Positions 24,586 through 36,300 of a stretch of 64,000 nucleotides of DNA are shown here, one piece after another; the stretch's first letter is position 1, and the number at the start of each line of letters is the position of its first letter. The notes under the pieces are model-generated. The model did not search any database and was not told the origin of the DNA. It was given only the letters and a program-made list of their open reading frames with translations. Source of the stretch: Hybos culiciformis (taxonomy: Eukaryota > Arthropoda > Insecta > Diptera > Hybotidae). Position numbers and translations under genes: made by a program. Where the stretch lies: positions 27,767,433-27,831,432 of the forward strand of contig OZ023275.1 of NCBI GenBank assembly GCA_964007475.1. Reading direction: 5' to 3'.

Positions 24586-27446
24586 TTAAATCAATAGATT
24601 AAAAATTAGAAGCTGCTTTGTTTCCAAATGATGATTTGAGTTTTCTAATAGATGTTTTTTAAATTTTTTCATATACAACCATTTATTACTGATGATAACT
24701 TTATCATCACTTTCTTGGAGATCACATATCGATCCACCATCTAATGGGCTTGACCCATTAGATGCTCTTATTCTGTCTTCGCACTTTTCTTCCGTTTCTC
24801 CAATAGAAATTGGGATAAAGAGTATGAATCTGAGAACATCCTCTTTCTCGCATCGTTGACCCGATAAGCCACCACGCCCTCCTTTTCCATTTTTTCCTAA
24901 AGCGCCTTCCTTTCCGTATATATATTCAGCTTGAATGTTTGAGGATTCATTCAAACTGACAACTATTATATCACTTGGTGGGCCAGGTTGTCCTCCCATT
25001 CCACCGCGACCACCTTGAACAAATAAAAAATGTATGTTTTATTTTCAAATAAAAAATATGAATAATAGTAAACAAATTTATTACCGTCTCCCCCATTTCC
25101 ACCAGTACCTCCTAATTTCTTTATTATATCTATGCCATGACTGTAAACAACCAAAACTAATACTTTTTTATCCACTTTCTCCCAGCCATTATCTTTTCCG
25201 TCACCACCATCTCCACCTCTTCCTCCATCCTGGCCAGAACCACCTAAACAAAAAAAATTTCAAATTATTAATTCAAAACATGTAACAAAGTATGTTTTGT
25301 TTATGGGGAAAAAAATACCATTTCCTCCTTTTGAAACTATTAATAAATCTTTCCCATTTTTAATTTCTAATCCAACTCCAAAAAATGCACCTCCTGATAA
25401 GCCGTTTGCTCCTGAAAGCCCATCCGTTCCATTACCTCCTCTCCCTCCATTTTCAAGGCCATCAGAACCGCGTTTACCTTCGGAAGCGATTGATTTATGC
25501 TCTTTACCATTATCTCCAATCAATTCGATTTTGCTTTTTCGTACGATTTCCCACGTTGGAGCTACTATGACAACCCTAAGATTTTTTCCAATTTTATGTA
25601 AATCATCATCAACGAAAATCTTGTTCAGAGCATACATTTCCAAGGTTGTCCATTTCGAGCACTTGCTGCTTTCTGTAATTTCGCTGAGCTTTAAAAAGTT
25701 TCCTCTAACAGTAAGTCGACTTTCATCTGTACAATTCATTGTTATAGTTTGATTTAAGGTTACATCTAATATTCGTAACAGAAGAAAAATTTGCCTTTCA
25801 TTAAATTTACAACTCTTAATTAAATCAATTTCTTGAAAAGAACAACCGAGTTTGATTTCATCATCATTAAATTGTTGGATAATTTCTACAATATCCTCAC
25901 CCATTAACACATTTTGCTTCTTAGCCTCCAAAATATTATTCCTTATTAACGTATGATTAAAGCGTGTGACATCTTTTTGAATGTTAAAATTCGAAAGCTT
26001 CAAATAAAAGTTGAGAAGAAACGTATAGATATTTTGCATTTTTTCTAATTTGTCCGAAGATATTTTAATTGCATTTATTATTTCTAACGAAAAAAAACCT
26101 TGTTTTTTTGAATTTAATTTTCCTAAAAAGTTTAGAAATTCAAGATAATGGTTTATTGTTTTAATTGTTTTGCACAACGCCGACGGCTCAACATTCTTAC
26201 AACATTTTTCAACAGACCCAACAAAAATAGAAGAATTCACGTTTTTTTCCAATTTATTAAGAATAATTAACATTTGATCGCGATCTTTTACAATCTCTGA
26301 TAAAAAAATCTCAATGTTAATTATATGTTGCTCCTTATCTAAGTACCATTGACATTCTCTAAGATAATTTATTTTTTCAATAATGCGACCATTCATTTCT
26401 TTGGAAAGATCATCAACATAATTTTTTGATTTATTTGATATTGTATAATCAAAATCATCACTCGAATGAATTTCTGAATATTTAATATTATTTTCTACTA
26501 TTTTTTTCAAATTAATTCTGTTTTCTTTCATTAATTTTATTTCACTCAATGGACCTACAGAATTTGGTCTTCTAAATATTCCTATTCTCTTATATTTGTC
26601 ATCTTCTTTTTTAATTAAAATGTCGATTAGTTGAATCGATTTTGTGTAAAATTTGTGTCCATCAATTTTTTTTTCAATAGAATACGAAATTAAAGTTTTT
26701 TTAATAACTTTCAAATATTCGGCGATTAAATCAATAGCTTCTTCATCGCTGTACAATTTCATTTCAAGCAAATTTACCGCATCGACGTTTGTAACAATTA
26801 ATGAGATACTGTTTTCGAATTGTGAAATATTTTGAATTAAACTTGTTACATGCCCAAACAAATCAAATAAGTCATTAGGATCATTATTAATATCGACTGA
26901 TGGATAATTAATACATAATATTATTTTAACAGATCTAGCTGATTGAACAATTTTATGTAAAAAATAAGTAACAGCAATTTCTAATGATGAACTTCTTTTG
27001 TCGCTGAAACCTGGCCAGTCATAATAAACTATTTTTGTTTCTTCATCTACAATTCTCTGAGGAAATAAATTTTTTGGAATTGTTGTAACCCCACCGTAAC
27101 TTGTTTTATTATTCATATCTACAATTACAATTTTCCCAACAACTAATTTCGAAATTAATTTCGAATTATCTCCAGCAATGAATTGTGCTATTGTAGATTT
27201 TCCTAAAAATATAAGAATCATTCGAACTAAATTTTTTAAGAAAAAATTTATTGATTTTGATTTACCTGCTCCTGCGTTACCAAGAACTAATACTATATCT
27301 TCCTGCTCGTTAAGCTTAATATTTTCATCGCCTTCATTGATTAGGTTAATTGTAAAATTAATGTCTGCTGCTTCATTTCCAAAAGTTACGGACAAAGTAG
27401 AGCACAATAAATAAAGTTTTAATAAAACTACTACTGAATGTTTCAT
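24586..27446 (-). CDS. Signal-peptide-bearing P-loop GTPase-like protein with glycine-rich tail
   Basis: The gene has four exons, 27446-27266, 27202-25319, 25243-25085 and 25013-24586 (TAA at 24588-24586). They total 2652 nt, an intact 883-residue protein. Introns of 63, 75 and 71 nt are GT-AG and all phase 1. The ATG is followed by a hydrophobic signal peptide (about residues 5-23, cleavage likely near TFG/NEA). Residues 56-64, GNAGAGKST, form a P-loop. T100-T101 may be the switch-I threonines. D122-WPGFS-D128 fits the G3 motif, and T198-NVD resembles the base-binding G4 motif. Residues about 300-600 are mostly helical with several cysteines and N-glycosylation sequons. From about 623 on, Gly-rich segments (GGRGGNGTDGLSG, GGTGGNGGDGGRGG) alternate with short beta-like strands (VLVLVVYS, DIIVVSL). 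The architecture matches, from memory, uncharacterised insect proteins with a TRAFAC-like GTPase domain. Substrate and role are unknown. The signal peptide implies the secretory route, unusual for a GTPase. It lies inside the host gene's intron on the opposite strand. Confidence 0.9.
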
Positions 27447-27474
27447 AATTTTTGAGCATAAAAATTATTGTTAT

Positions 27475-27531
27475 TCACTGCAAATCTTCAATCGGTTTAA
27501 TCAATACACTGTTTTTTTTTCCTCTATTTAA
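27475..27531 (-). promoter_or_regulatory. Possible core promoter of the nested gene
   Basis: On the minus strand a TATA-like TTAAATAG (27531-27524) lies about 80 bases upstream of the ATG. Initiator-like ACAGTG and GCAGTG sequences follow at about 27510 and 27481. Spacing to the first is a little short and to the second too long for a textbook TATA-initiator pair, so this is only a guess at where transcription starts. Confidence 0.22.
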
Positions 27532-28686
27532 GAAACTTTTTTTTAATGATAAGAGTTATACATATATTAGAAGCGAATAAAAAATGTTGATACAGTGTGT
27601 ATAATGTTATAATGTTTATACTTATTAATTCAGTCAGAGCTTAAAGTCAGATCATAAATTAAAACGTTAGAAAATAAATCTGAACGACAGCCAAAAATGA
27701 AGAACAATATGAATTTATCTAGGTTCTATATGAGTATATACTTGCTTTTGTTATACGTCAACGCGAGGTTTTTTTATAAATAACTAATTTTAGACTAATT
27801 TTAGACGTACTTACTTATTAAGACTCAAATATATTTATAAAGAGGAGCATCAAAATTAAAATAATTGGCAGAACTAAAAAAACTTTTATTTCATATATTC
27901 GCAAGATTTTTTGTTCATATATTTATTTATAATCAAATAGAACTACATAATATTAGTAATATTAGTAATTACATAATATTTTCACTTTATTTTCTTCATA
28001 TATTCTTCATATATTTATTCATATCTAACAAATACTTGTACATACTACAGTTGTAAATTAAAGAAAATTTCTTAATGGGAAATAATCAATAAAATTCCAA
28101 TAAATGTAAGTACTCCTCAAAATTCATGCGAACGAATTTAAAAAGCCGCAAAAACAATTATGCTTGATTAACTCCTAGTGTATTGGTTAAATACCCAGTT
28201 TCGTTCCTTACACTAATTACAATGATTCAAGTATTGGGGTTTTCCAGTTATCTATTTCTAATGACAATACATATTAATAAATAACATACAATGTTTTTTA
28301 ATTTGAGATTATTTTAAAAGGTTTAAAGTTTATCATAATGGTAATTACAATTTTGTATTAAAACGTAAAGAAAAAATACGCACCTATCAGGGATGAAATA
28401 CTGGTATGATCTTTCACATATTTCATAAAAGCAGTACTCTCTACTTAATGAAATAATATCAATTGTTACAACAAAACACACATTTTTAATAGAAGATTAT
28501 AATATTATATTGAGAATTTTCAATTAATGTAGACATTTAACTTTATTTAACTTATTCTACAAGAAAAACGCTTATTCTAAAAATAATGTTGAGAAAGCTT
28601 TCTATATCTAATATTTAACTGAAAGGATATACTTATTTAGAAATTACTGAAAAACTTATACTATTTGTAATAGTAATATTATATAG
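27532..28686. other. AT-rich intronic DNA upstream of the nested gene
   Basis: No gene is recognised here. Short direct repeats are present (TAATTTTAGAC twice near 27785-27806, AATATTAGT near 27951-27968, TTCATATATT near 27999-28020). A 63-codon open frame at 27865-28056 is low-complexity and not taken as coding. Confidence 0.6.
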
Positions 28687-28731
28687 CATAGGTGGCCATA
28701 ACGTGGCTCGCGAGCCGCATGTGGCTCTTGA
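28687..28731 (+). mobile_element. hAT-type transposon end fragment
   Basis: CATAGGTGGCCATAACGTGG continues into CTCGCGAGCCGCATGTGGCT, a GC-rich motif known from the ends of hAT/Charlie-like DNA transposons, where it typically reads GGTGGCCAAC then GGCTCGCGAGCCGCATG. It contains the palindrome GGCTCGCGAGCC. It stands out sharply in AT-rich DNA. No transposase follows, so this is the relic of an element end. Confidence 0.6.
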
Positions 28732-29344
28732 AGTCGATTGGAATGGTCTTATGCACATTTTGTAATAATTCCTATAAGAAAACTTTCTATTTTCGTTTAC
28801 ATATTCTCGTTTACATATTGCGTATTTTTTTTAACAAATTTTAATTTTGACAAATTTAACCACAACTTAACTAAATGAAATTGAAACGGAATGACGACAC
28901 TACTCTATTGCAAAGAAATAATTAATTTTGATTTTAATATTATTTATAGTTCAAACTTTTATGTTATAATTTTAATTTTTATTATTTATTTTCATTTCTT
29001 GTGTTATTGTTATCCCTTAAAAATCACTGACTAGTATTGTAAAACATTATCATCTCGCGTAAAAAATTTTTGAATATGAGTAAACACCATAAAAAAAGGA
29101 GTTAAAAAGTTAACTTAAATTTATTAAAAATAATTAAAATAGAAAATTTTATTAATTTTTTTAAAAGTATCGTACACTTTGTGGTGATTTAGCAAAAGGA
29201 ATCGTTTACCCTTCATATACTTATATTTATGATTATATTTTTATTCCTTTACCGCATCCATCCATAAATTAAAAGGGTTAATATTCTTATTTAAAAACAA
29301 AACCGCATTATTTTTAAATTCGTATATTTTTAAAGGGATCCGGT

Positions 29345-29494
29345 CAATTCGTCGTAAGCAATTCGTCGTAAATCAATTCGTCGTAAGCAATTCATCGTAA
29401 AACAATTCATCGTAAGAACAATTCGTCGTAAATCAATTCATCGTAAGAACAATTCATCGTAAATCAATTCATCGTAAATCAATTCATCGTAAAT
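29345..29494. repeat. Left arm of the foldback element: ten CAATTCRTCGTAA units
   Basis: Ten units of 14-16 bases, CAATTCGTCGTAAG or CAATTCATCGTAAAT in type, run head to tail. Units 1-3 and 6 carry CGTCG. The others carry CATCG, consistent with either homogenisation or CpG decay. They are the reverse complement of the units in the right arm. Confidence 0.93.
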
Positions 29495-29588
29495 AAATTA
29501 ATTCGCATATATGTATCTTAAACAATTTTATTTCATTATTTTGGTACACTCTTAGGTAAAAAATTCAAAAAAAACAAATAAACAAAGG

Positions 29589-29947
29589 TTAAAACTTTAT
29601 ATTAAGAGCAACCGTTTCCAAAAAATCAATTTTGACCATTGTTTCGTATTGCTCAACAATTTTCTCGATTCTCTTCCGGGCATCTAAATATTTTTTTTTG
29701 GTTGGTTGTCCACTATCTAGTTCGGCCATTAACTGTACGTAAATAAGCTCATTTCGTCCTTGCTCTATTTTAGATTTTCAAAAAACTTCCAAATAGAAGG
29801 ATGGTTTTCGTGCACTATTTCTGTGAAACCGCGATGCCACCCTTCCATGTGATTATTGGTTTTGGGTAAATCAAAGTTTAAATGAACGTTCCAGCATTTC
29901 ATTGGAAATAAAATTATTTTCAAAAGTAAATTAAGAACTTCAATCTA
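29589..29947 (-). pseudogene. C-terminal remnant of a MULE transposase, frameshifted
   Basis: Read on the minus strand, an open segment from about 29947 contains CWNVH (29896-29882) followed by TNNHMEGWHRGF and NHPSIWKFFENLK, the typical C-terminal signature of animal MULE transposases (NN-x-x-EGWHR, HP-x-x-W). One missing A after this stretch shifts the frame into a TAG. In the next frame the homology continues with IEQGRNELIYVQLMAEL and KKKYLDARKRIEKIVEQY, and ends at a TAA (29591-29589). About 115 residues are represented. The DDE catalytic core and N-terminal DNA-binding domain are absent, so the copy cannot supply transposase. Confidence 0.85.
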
Positions 29948-30016
29948 AAGCTGACATAAAGTTCCGTCGCTGGAACAATGCACTAAAATAATAATCATTG
30001 AGACCATTGTCAGATA

Positions 30017-30146
30017 TTTTTGATCCGAGGAGAGCTGATACATGGCAGTGGGTGTTGAAGTCCTTCATCGTAAATCAATTCATCGTAAAGCAATTCATCG
30101 TAAGCCAGCGACTTTTTGAGCCGTGGAGAGCTGATGCGTGGCGGTG
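30017..30146. repeat. 34-bp duplication inside the foldback element with three forward repeat units between
   Basis: A segment containing CCGAGGAGAGCTGATACATG at 30017-30050 recurs as a diverged copy containing CCGTGGAGAGCTGATGCGTG at 30113-30146, 96 bases further on. Between them sit three CAATTCATCGTAA units (30065-30104) in the orientation of the left arm, next to the oppositely oriented right arm. This suggests an internal rearrangement or template switch that joined parts of two element copies. Confidence 0.8.
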
Positions 30147-30150
30147 CGCA

Positions 30151-30340
30151 CGATGAATTGCTTTACGATGAATTGCTTTACGATGAATTGCTTTACGATG
30201 AATTGCTTTACGATGAATTGATTTACGATGAATTGCTCTTACGATGAATTGATTTACGATGAATTGATCTTACGATGAATTGCTTTACGATGAACTGCTT
30301 ACGATGAATTGCTTTACGACGAATTGTTTACGACGAATTG
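30151..30340. repeat. Right arm of the foldback element: thirteen TTACGATGAATTG-type units
   Basis: Twelve full units and a final partial one, based on CGATGAATTGCTTTA, run to 30340. The last two, outermost, units read CGACGAATTG, matching the outermost left-arm units in reverse complement. Arm lengths are unequal (about 150 against 190 bases). Confidence 0.93.
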
Positions 30341-33300
30341 TCCGTATATCATTTTTAAATAATTTATTCACTAAATTTTTGACATTTTGAATTTAATATT
30401 TTTATTTATGAACATTGGAGAAAATTACAACTGAAATTGATCTTAAAAATATTTTCGGTGTTGTCAAGTCAAATCGCAATACAATTGTGTAAAATAATCC
30501 TTAAAAATGAATGTAACAAAAGGATGCAAGGTTTATTTTTATTTTTTAAATTATTTATGATGAAGTCTATTGAAACATTCCATTTTCAATTATAATTTTG
30601 TTCAAATCCTTATTTTAGGGCATTAGTATAATAAAGCATTATTTTATTTTACATCAACGAAGTGAAACTTAACTAAATTCATTTAGAATAAAACGAAGTG
30701 GGAATTAAAAAAGTGTAACTTATAACATAGAGCCACATTTTATATAATGAGAATATTTCCTCATTATTTTGAAAATAAAAGAGAAATCAAATTATATATA
30801 GAGGGTCTTTAAAATAAATGATAATGATGATGCTAGAAGTGGCATTTTACATTGTGTAACCTCTCACCTGATTCAATGATTTACAAATGTGTACATTATA
30901 TTAGCGACATAATGAAAAGATTACAAAGCAAAGAAAATTTAACAACATAATTGATTGATGAGTGAATGCATAATAATTTTCTTCAATAATTTGTTATGCG
31001 ATGCTACAAATTAAAAAGATATTGCATCGATTATCGTTTATTATTTAATTAAATAAAATGTACAACTATATATAATGTTGTTACTAACTCTATGTAGTTT
31101 ATTATTGAAATGAATATTTATTTATTTCTTAAAAAAAAAACTTTATAGTTACATAATTGACTTATAATAGGCCAATATGTTGCTTATGCTTCTTGTAAGA
31201 ATATAATTTATAATGTAGATTTAAGATTTATTTGTTTTTTTAAACCCTAAAGAAAAATTGTAAATGTTTTTCTTGGTTTTAAAATTTCTCTAGCTGAAAG
31301 CACGTTTTGAAATAAAACCTATATCATTGGGAGTTTCTTTATTCGCTATTATAATTTATTTATTTATTTATATAGTTTATAAGCTCTGGTTATCATTGAG
31401 GTTGTTTCTAAATCTTTTTTTTCGATAATAAAAGCCTAAATTCTAAATTAAACATTCTCTAAATATTTAAAAATTTTAATTAATATCTTTAAGTATTTTT
31501 AATTTCCTTCCAGATAACTTATTTAATTTATTTGAAATATTTCTTAGTGTATAAAAATTAATTACGTATTCTTTTTCACAAAAAATTTAAATTGTAATTT
31601 TTTTTTCTCATTCTGGGTAAGTGAACTTAATTTACGTGATTTCATGTTTACATTTTTCTATATGATCAAAGAGCTTCTGGTTTCTTTAACAACTACTAAG
31701 TATGAATATATTTACATTTGAATAATTTCTCGCATCTTAATTTGACCAAACATTATCAAAGGTATTTAATCTTATTTGGAATTTTAACAAACAATCAACT
31801 ACCATGAAATAACATAACTAAATTTTCTTACAGGCGTAATAGATTAGAATCTCTTGAATTAAAAATCAGAGACGGCAGCATAATTTTTTTTTTCAGTAAA
31901 AGAAAAGTGTTATTAGAATATGAAAAATCAGAAACTACAACATGTTTTTTATTTAATAATACTTACATTATTAAGTTACGGATTTTGCAAATAAAAGTGA
32001 AATAATGATTCAAAGCCGTCACTGATTTTTAAATACAAAAAAATGTAAATTATAGTGTTGTACTTTTATTATAATTTATTCAGTTGATTAGTTGATAAAA
32101 TATGTGTAAAATATTACATAAATATTTTGAACCTTTGTTTGGTGGGTCATCAACAGGAAAAATCTCATTTATTATTAAAAAAAAAAACCAAGGTTAAATG
32201 ACAAAATTTATAGGTGAATAGGATTGAGGTAACAAAGTAATGTAAAAATTGTACGAATGTATTGATTGAACCTTAATTTCTAAAAAATAATAATTGATCA
32301 TTTTTTTTTATTTAAATTAAAAAGTTTTTTCTTTAGATTTGTTTAACTCTCTAAAAAAAGGTTCATATGCTTAAATCATTAAAGTTCATAAAATTAAAAA
32401 AAAATTTCTAAAATTATTCTCAATTCAAATTATAAAAGAAGAACATCTTTATCCTTCTTAACTATCTCAATATCTTCGTAGCTAACTCAATGTCTTACAT
32501 TTATTTTCATTATAATGGTTAATAATAATGCAAAGTACGCTAAGCTTAAAATATTTGTTTTCTTTTTTTTTTTATTATTCTAATTTGCTTTGAGACATCA
32601 TGCTGTGTTTTTTTTTTTTTTTCAAAATGAGATTATTTCTATTAAAAAATGGTATAAAGAGCATACATGAAAAAGAAAATAATAATAATAAAAAAAATTT
32701 AATTTCATGATGTCATAGTTTAGTTGGTTCAATTACTTAGATCTTCATACAAAAATTGTAGAGGTCATATATTATTATATGTACTGCGTCTAGTATCTAA
32801 TTAATGAAAGGGGTTTTATAGGAATAAATTTCATATACCCAAATATTTTTTAACAAAGTATAACTATAAAATGTTTCAAAAACCGATTTTACTTCTAAAA
32901 ATTTTTCTTATACAAATACTCTATTCCATACCTTTCAAACTACTATAGTTACTTGTATATTTTATTATCTCCAATATAACGAGCGTGTTTACTTAGACAA
33001 AAATGGGATTTTACTAAAACTTATAATTTCAACTAAAAATTTTCAGCACTTGTTCAAACAAAAAATTAAGAAATCAAAAATTTCTGGCGAGCAATGTATT
33101 TTTATTATATTGAAATGAGCGTTTCCAGAGTCCAAACTATATGAATATTAAGTTAAATACTATATACAAGTAATGCGAAATAAAAGATAAGTTCTAAGTA
33201 GAAGGTTCAATGTCCAATTTTAATTCATATTTCATTTATGTTAACATTTTCATCAAAAAGTATCTAATTTTTGTAGAAAACACTTTTTTAACGAAAGAAT

Positions 33301-36300
33301 ATATCACGCGATTCACAATTATTGCTGGTGTATGTTAAAATATATGTAATCCTATTCAATATTAACACAATTAAAATATACAATAAAAGGTTATTTATTA
33401 CGATTTTAATTATCGACAATTTATTCTGTCAATCCTATGGATTTGAATACTGTTCTTCTTCTTCTTGGAAAACAATGATGGTGTTTCTTTAAACTTTCAA
33501 TTCAAATTGTTACACTTTTACAGAGCGAAGTTGTGTACATTAAATTTTATATTTTCTGAAAGACGACAAAACTTTTGAATATTAATTTATTATTTTTAAT
33601 TCCTCAAAAAAAAAAAATTAAAAATTAAGGGCAATTATTATTTTTAATATTAAGAATTTAGTGTAAAAATCGTTTATTGTTAGCATAACCGCTTAATTAG
33701 GGTTTGATCAGAAGATATAGATTAAGGCATTTGATCGAAGATTACCAATTAAAAGTTTTATTTAATTATATTATGTTATACGGGTAGTCGTAGTTTCTTT
33801 TCTAGCAGTAATAACTTCTCTGAAGTTTTTGTAAAATATATTTCTCTGTTTCTTAGAATTAGGTATAAATAACGATGGAATTAAAACTAAATTTTTTTCA
33901 CTTAAATAGCTTTTTCGATTAAATCTTTCTCTTTATGATCCGATAAGAACTATAGTAAATAATAATCTTAAATACAAACATTTAAAATTGCATAAAGGTG
34001 ATAATTTTAAAATTGAATTTTCGAAATGATTACGATCAATATGTTAATTTTTTTTCTGTATATTTTTAACTTCAATAATAAATGGATAGGTATATACATT
34101 AATTTTAAAAATGAACACTTTTATTTAATATTTGCTTATTCAATTAACATGTAAATTATAAAAAAAAATGTGATGATTTAATGTTTAGTAAATTTAGTGT
34201 TTTAATTAACATTAAAGTGAAAAAATATTTATATTTAAAAAAATATATATTTTGTACATTTATACATATATTCTAAATTAATATTTATAAGCAGGAATCA
34301 AAAACCCAGTTAAAATCAGTTTACGGAAGAATTAAAACAATTTAAAAAAAAAAACTGTTTCAAATGAATATATTGTTTGCTATGAAGTTTCCCGACAAAG
34401 TTAATATTAAATAATAATTTAATGTTTTGGAAATATAGAACAAAGAACACGGTAGTTAACCTCCATCCTGTGTGGAAATATTAATTATTCGACTAAAATT
34501 TGAAACATTTTATATGCAACATTTTCATTCTCTTATTGTAAAAATTATACTTTAAATTGTTTTTTTTTTATTTCTTAATATCTAAAGCTAACTAACAACT
34601 ATGCATATTAAATAATTTCGAAAAATTAAAATAAAATGTTTTTTGTTTATTTAATTCATATACTTACATGTAAACACATAATAGTATATATATGCTATTA
34701 TATAAACACTTACAAATTGATAAACATAAGTTTTATGCAAAAAGAAAAAAAAAATTTTAAACAATAATTCCCAAAATTATTTTATAATCTGATTATGTAA
34801 TTAATTAATTTTGTTTATTTTGTACGATTATTGTTTTTATTAGTTAACATTTTAAGTATACAAAATATTCAATTTATTTAACAACTTGAATCATTTAAAA
34901 TTCCCATTTATAGATATTTTTGTGTGTGAATTCATTAAAATCAATTAATTTTTATGTCAATTTCAATTTCCTAAAATATCCCAATTGGATTACAAGAAAC
35001 TTAAATAAACATTTACAATTCTTATTTTATTTTATATAAAATAAAATAAAAATGTTACCTGACCATAAAATGTACAATATTTTAGTATGGACAGAAAATG
35101 TGTGCTTTAATTTTTTTTTTGAGATATTTTAATTTTATTTTACAAAATGTCTTAAGATATTTTGAAAAATTATGGTAAAAATGTTCAATGAATGCTCATA
35201 AAAAAATTATTAAATCTAATAGTTACTTACAATGACGATAATTAACATAAAATAATTTGTTGTTGCGACGATATTTAAGCTCTCCTATAATTAAGCTCGA
35301 AAACGATAGACTTGCATATTCACCATATAGTTCATATTGTATACATATTAATATTTCGAGTTATGGTTTATAATTTATAATTTAATTTACTTAATTTGTT
35401 TTGTTTAGAAGTTTTGTTACCAACATCAAAATATGTTTTTAGATGGTTGATCTTAGAGTTAGAGTGTAGTTAAAAATTAGACGAAACATGCATTAATATA
35501 CAGCATTTATCACAAGTCTTGTCGATCAACAAATTGTATAGCATATATATACTAACTTGTATTATGTAAAAAAACTAATTAAACATAATTCTTAACTTAC
35601 ATTGTATGCCATAAATTGTTGTTGACAACTATCTTGAGGCAAATTTTTCTATAAATAAATAATATGTGTAAGCTTATATTTCAATATCTTATTTTTTCTT
35701 ATTAAGTAAAAGAAACCATAAAAATTTTAGTTAACATTTATATTATCTTAAAATATATACTTTTAAAATTAATTAACACCATCTTAAGTAATTTCAATTA
35801 TTTTAGATTGCGTACTACAAATAAAAACTGGTATTACATTTATTTATTTCGTTATATTTATGATGTATAATTAATAATTATAAATTGATTATCTTATTTT
35901 GGTAAATTAAGTTTAGATATAGTTACAAAAATGGTTAAAGATTTCAAAAATTTATAATTAAGTGATATCAATTACAATAATCAAAATGAACTTATATCTG
36001 TTGAGTTTAATATTATGTATTTTTCTTTTAAGTTGTTTCCATAGATTTATCTTTTTAACCCAAATAAAATTAACTTAAGTTTTATTCGCTTTGTTGGCTA
36101 AAAAAAAACCTTCTGATTTGTTATACTATGTGTTGTAGAAAATTATAAATGATTTTTGAAAGTATTTTAATATAAAATAAATGCACATTAAGACAGAAAC
36201 AATTTATATCTTATCATCTACATCGGAATAAAATACCGAGTTTGTTTGTATTTAATTGAATTTTTAAAGTTTATTAAGATATAATAATTTTACGAAATTG

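Larger units (their letters stand above)
29330..30342. mobile_element. Foldback-type Mutator-like (MULE) element, defective
   Basis: Two long inverted arms of short tandem repeats (29345-29494 and 30151-30340) flank a core that holds a frameshifted MULE transposase remnant on the minus strand. The organisation parallels Drosophila FB/NOF elements, where tandem-repeat inverted arms flank a MULE-class transposase. The outer ends read GGTCAATTCGTCGTAA on the left and, complemented, GGACAATTCGTCGTAA on the right. Flanks share CGTATAT (29321-29327 and 30343-30349), a possible remnant of a target duplication of the 8-11 bp size typical of MULEs, although on the left about 17 extra bases separate it from the repeat arm. 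The transposase is truncated, so the copy is non-autonomous. Confidence 0.8.

Noticed and set aside
24589..24750. Possible extra intron near the 3' end of the nested gene's last exon
   Set aside because: The frame is open to a TAA, and no donor/acceptor pair improves the C-terminus. Without a homologue there is no reason to split it.
25034..25752. Plus-strand open frames across the nested gene, including a 151-codon Pro-rich one at 25297-25752
   Set aside because: They are antisense readings of the Gly-rich tail (Gly codons complement to Pro codons). The minus-strand frame has splice sites, signal peptide and GTPase motifs.
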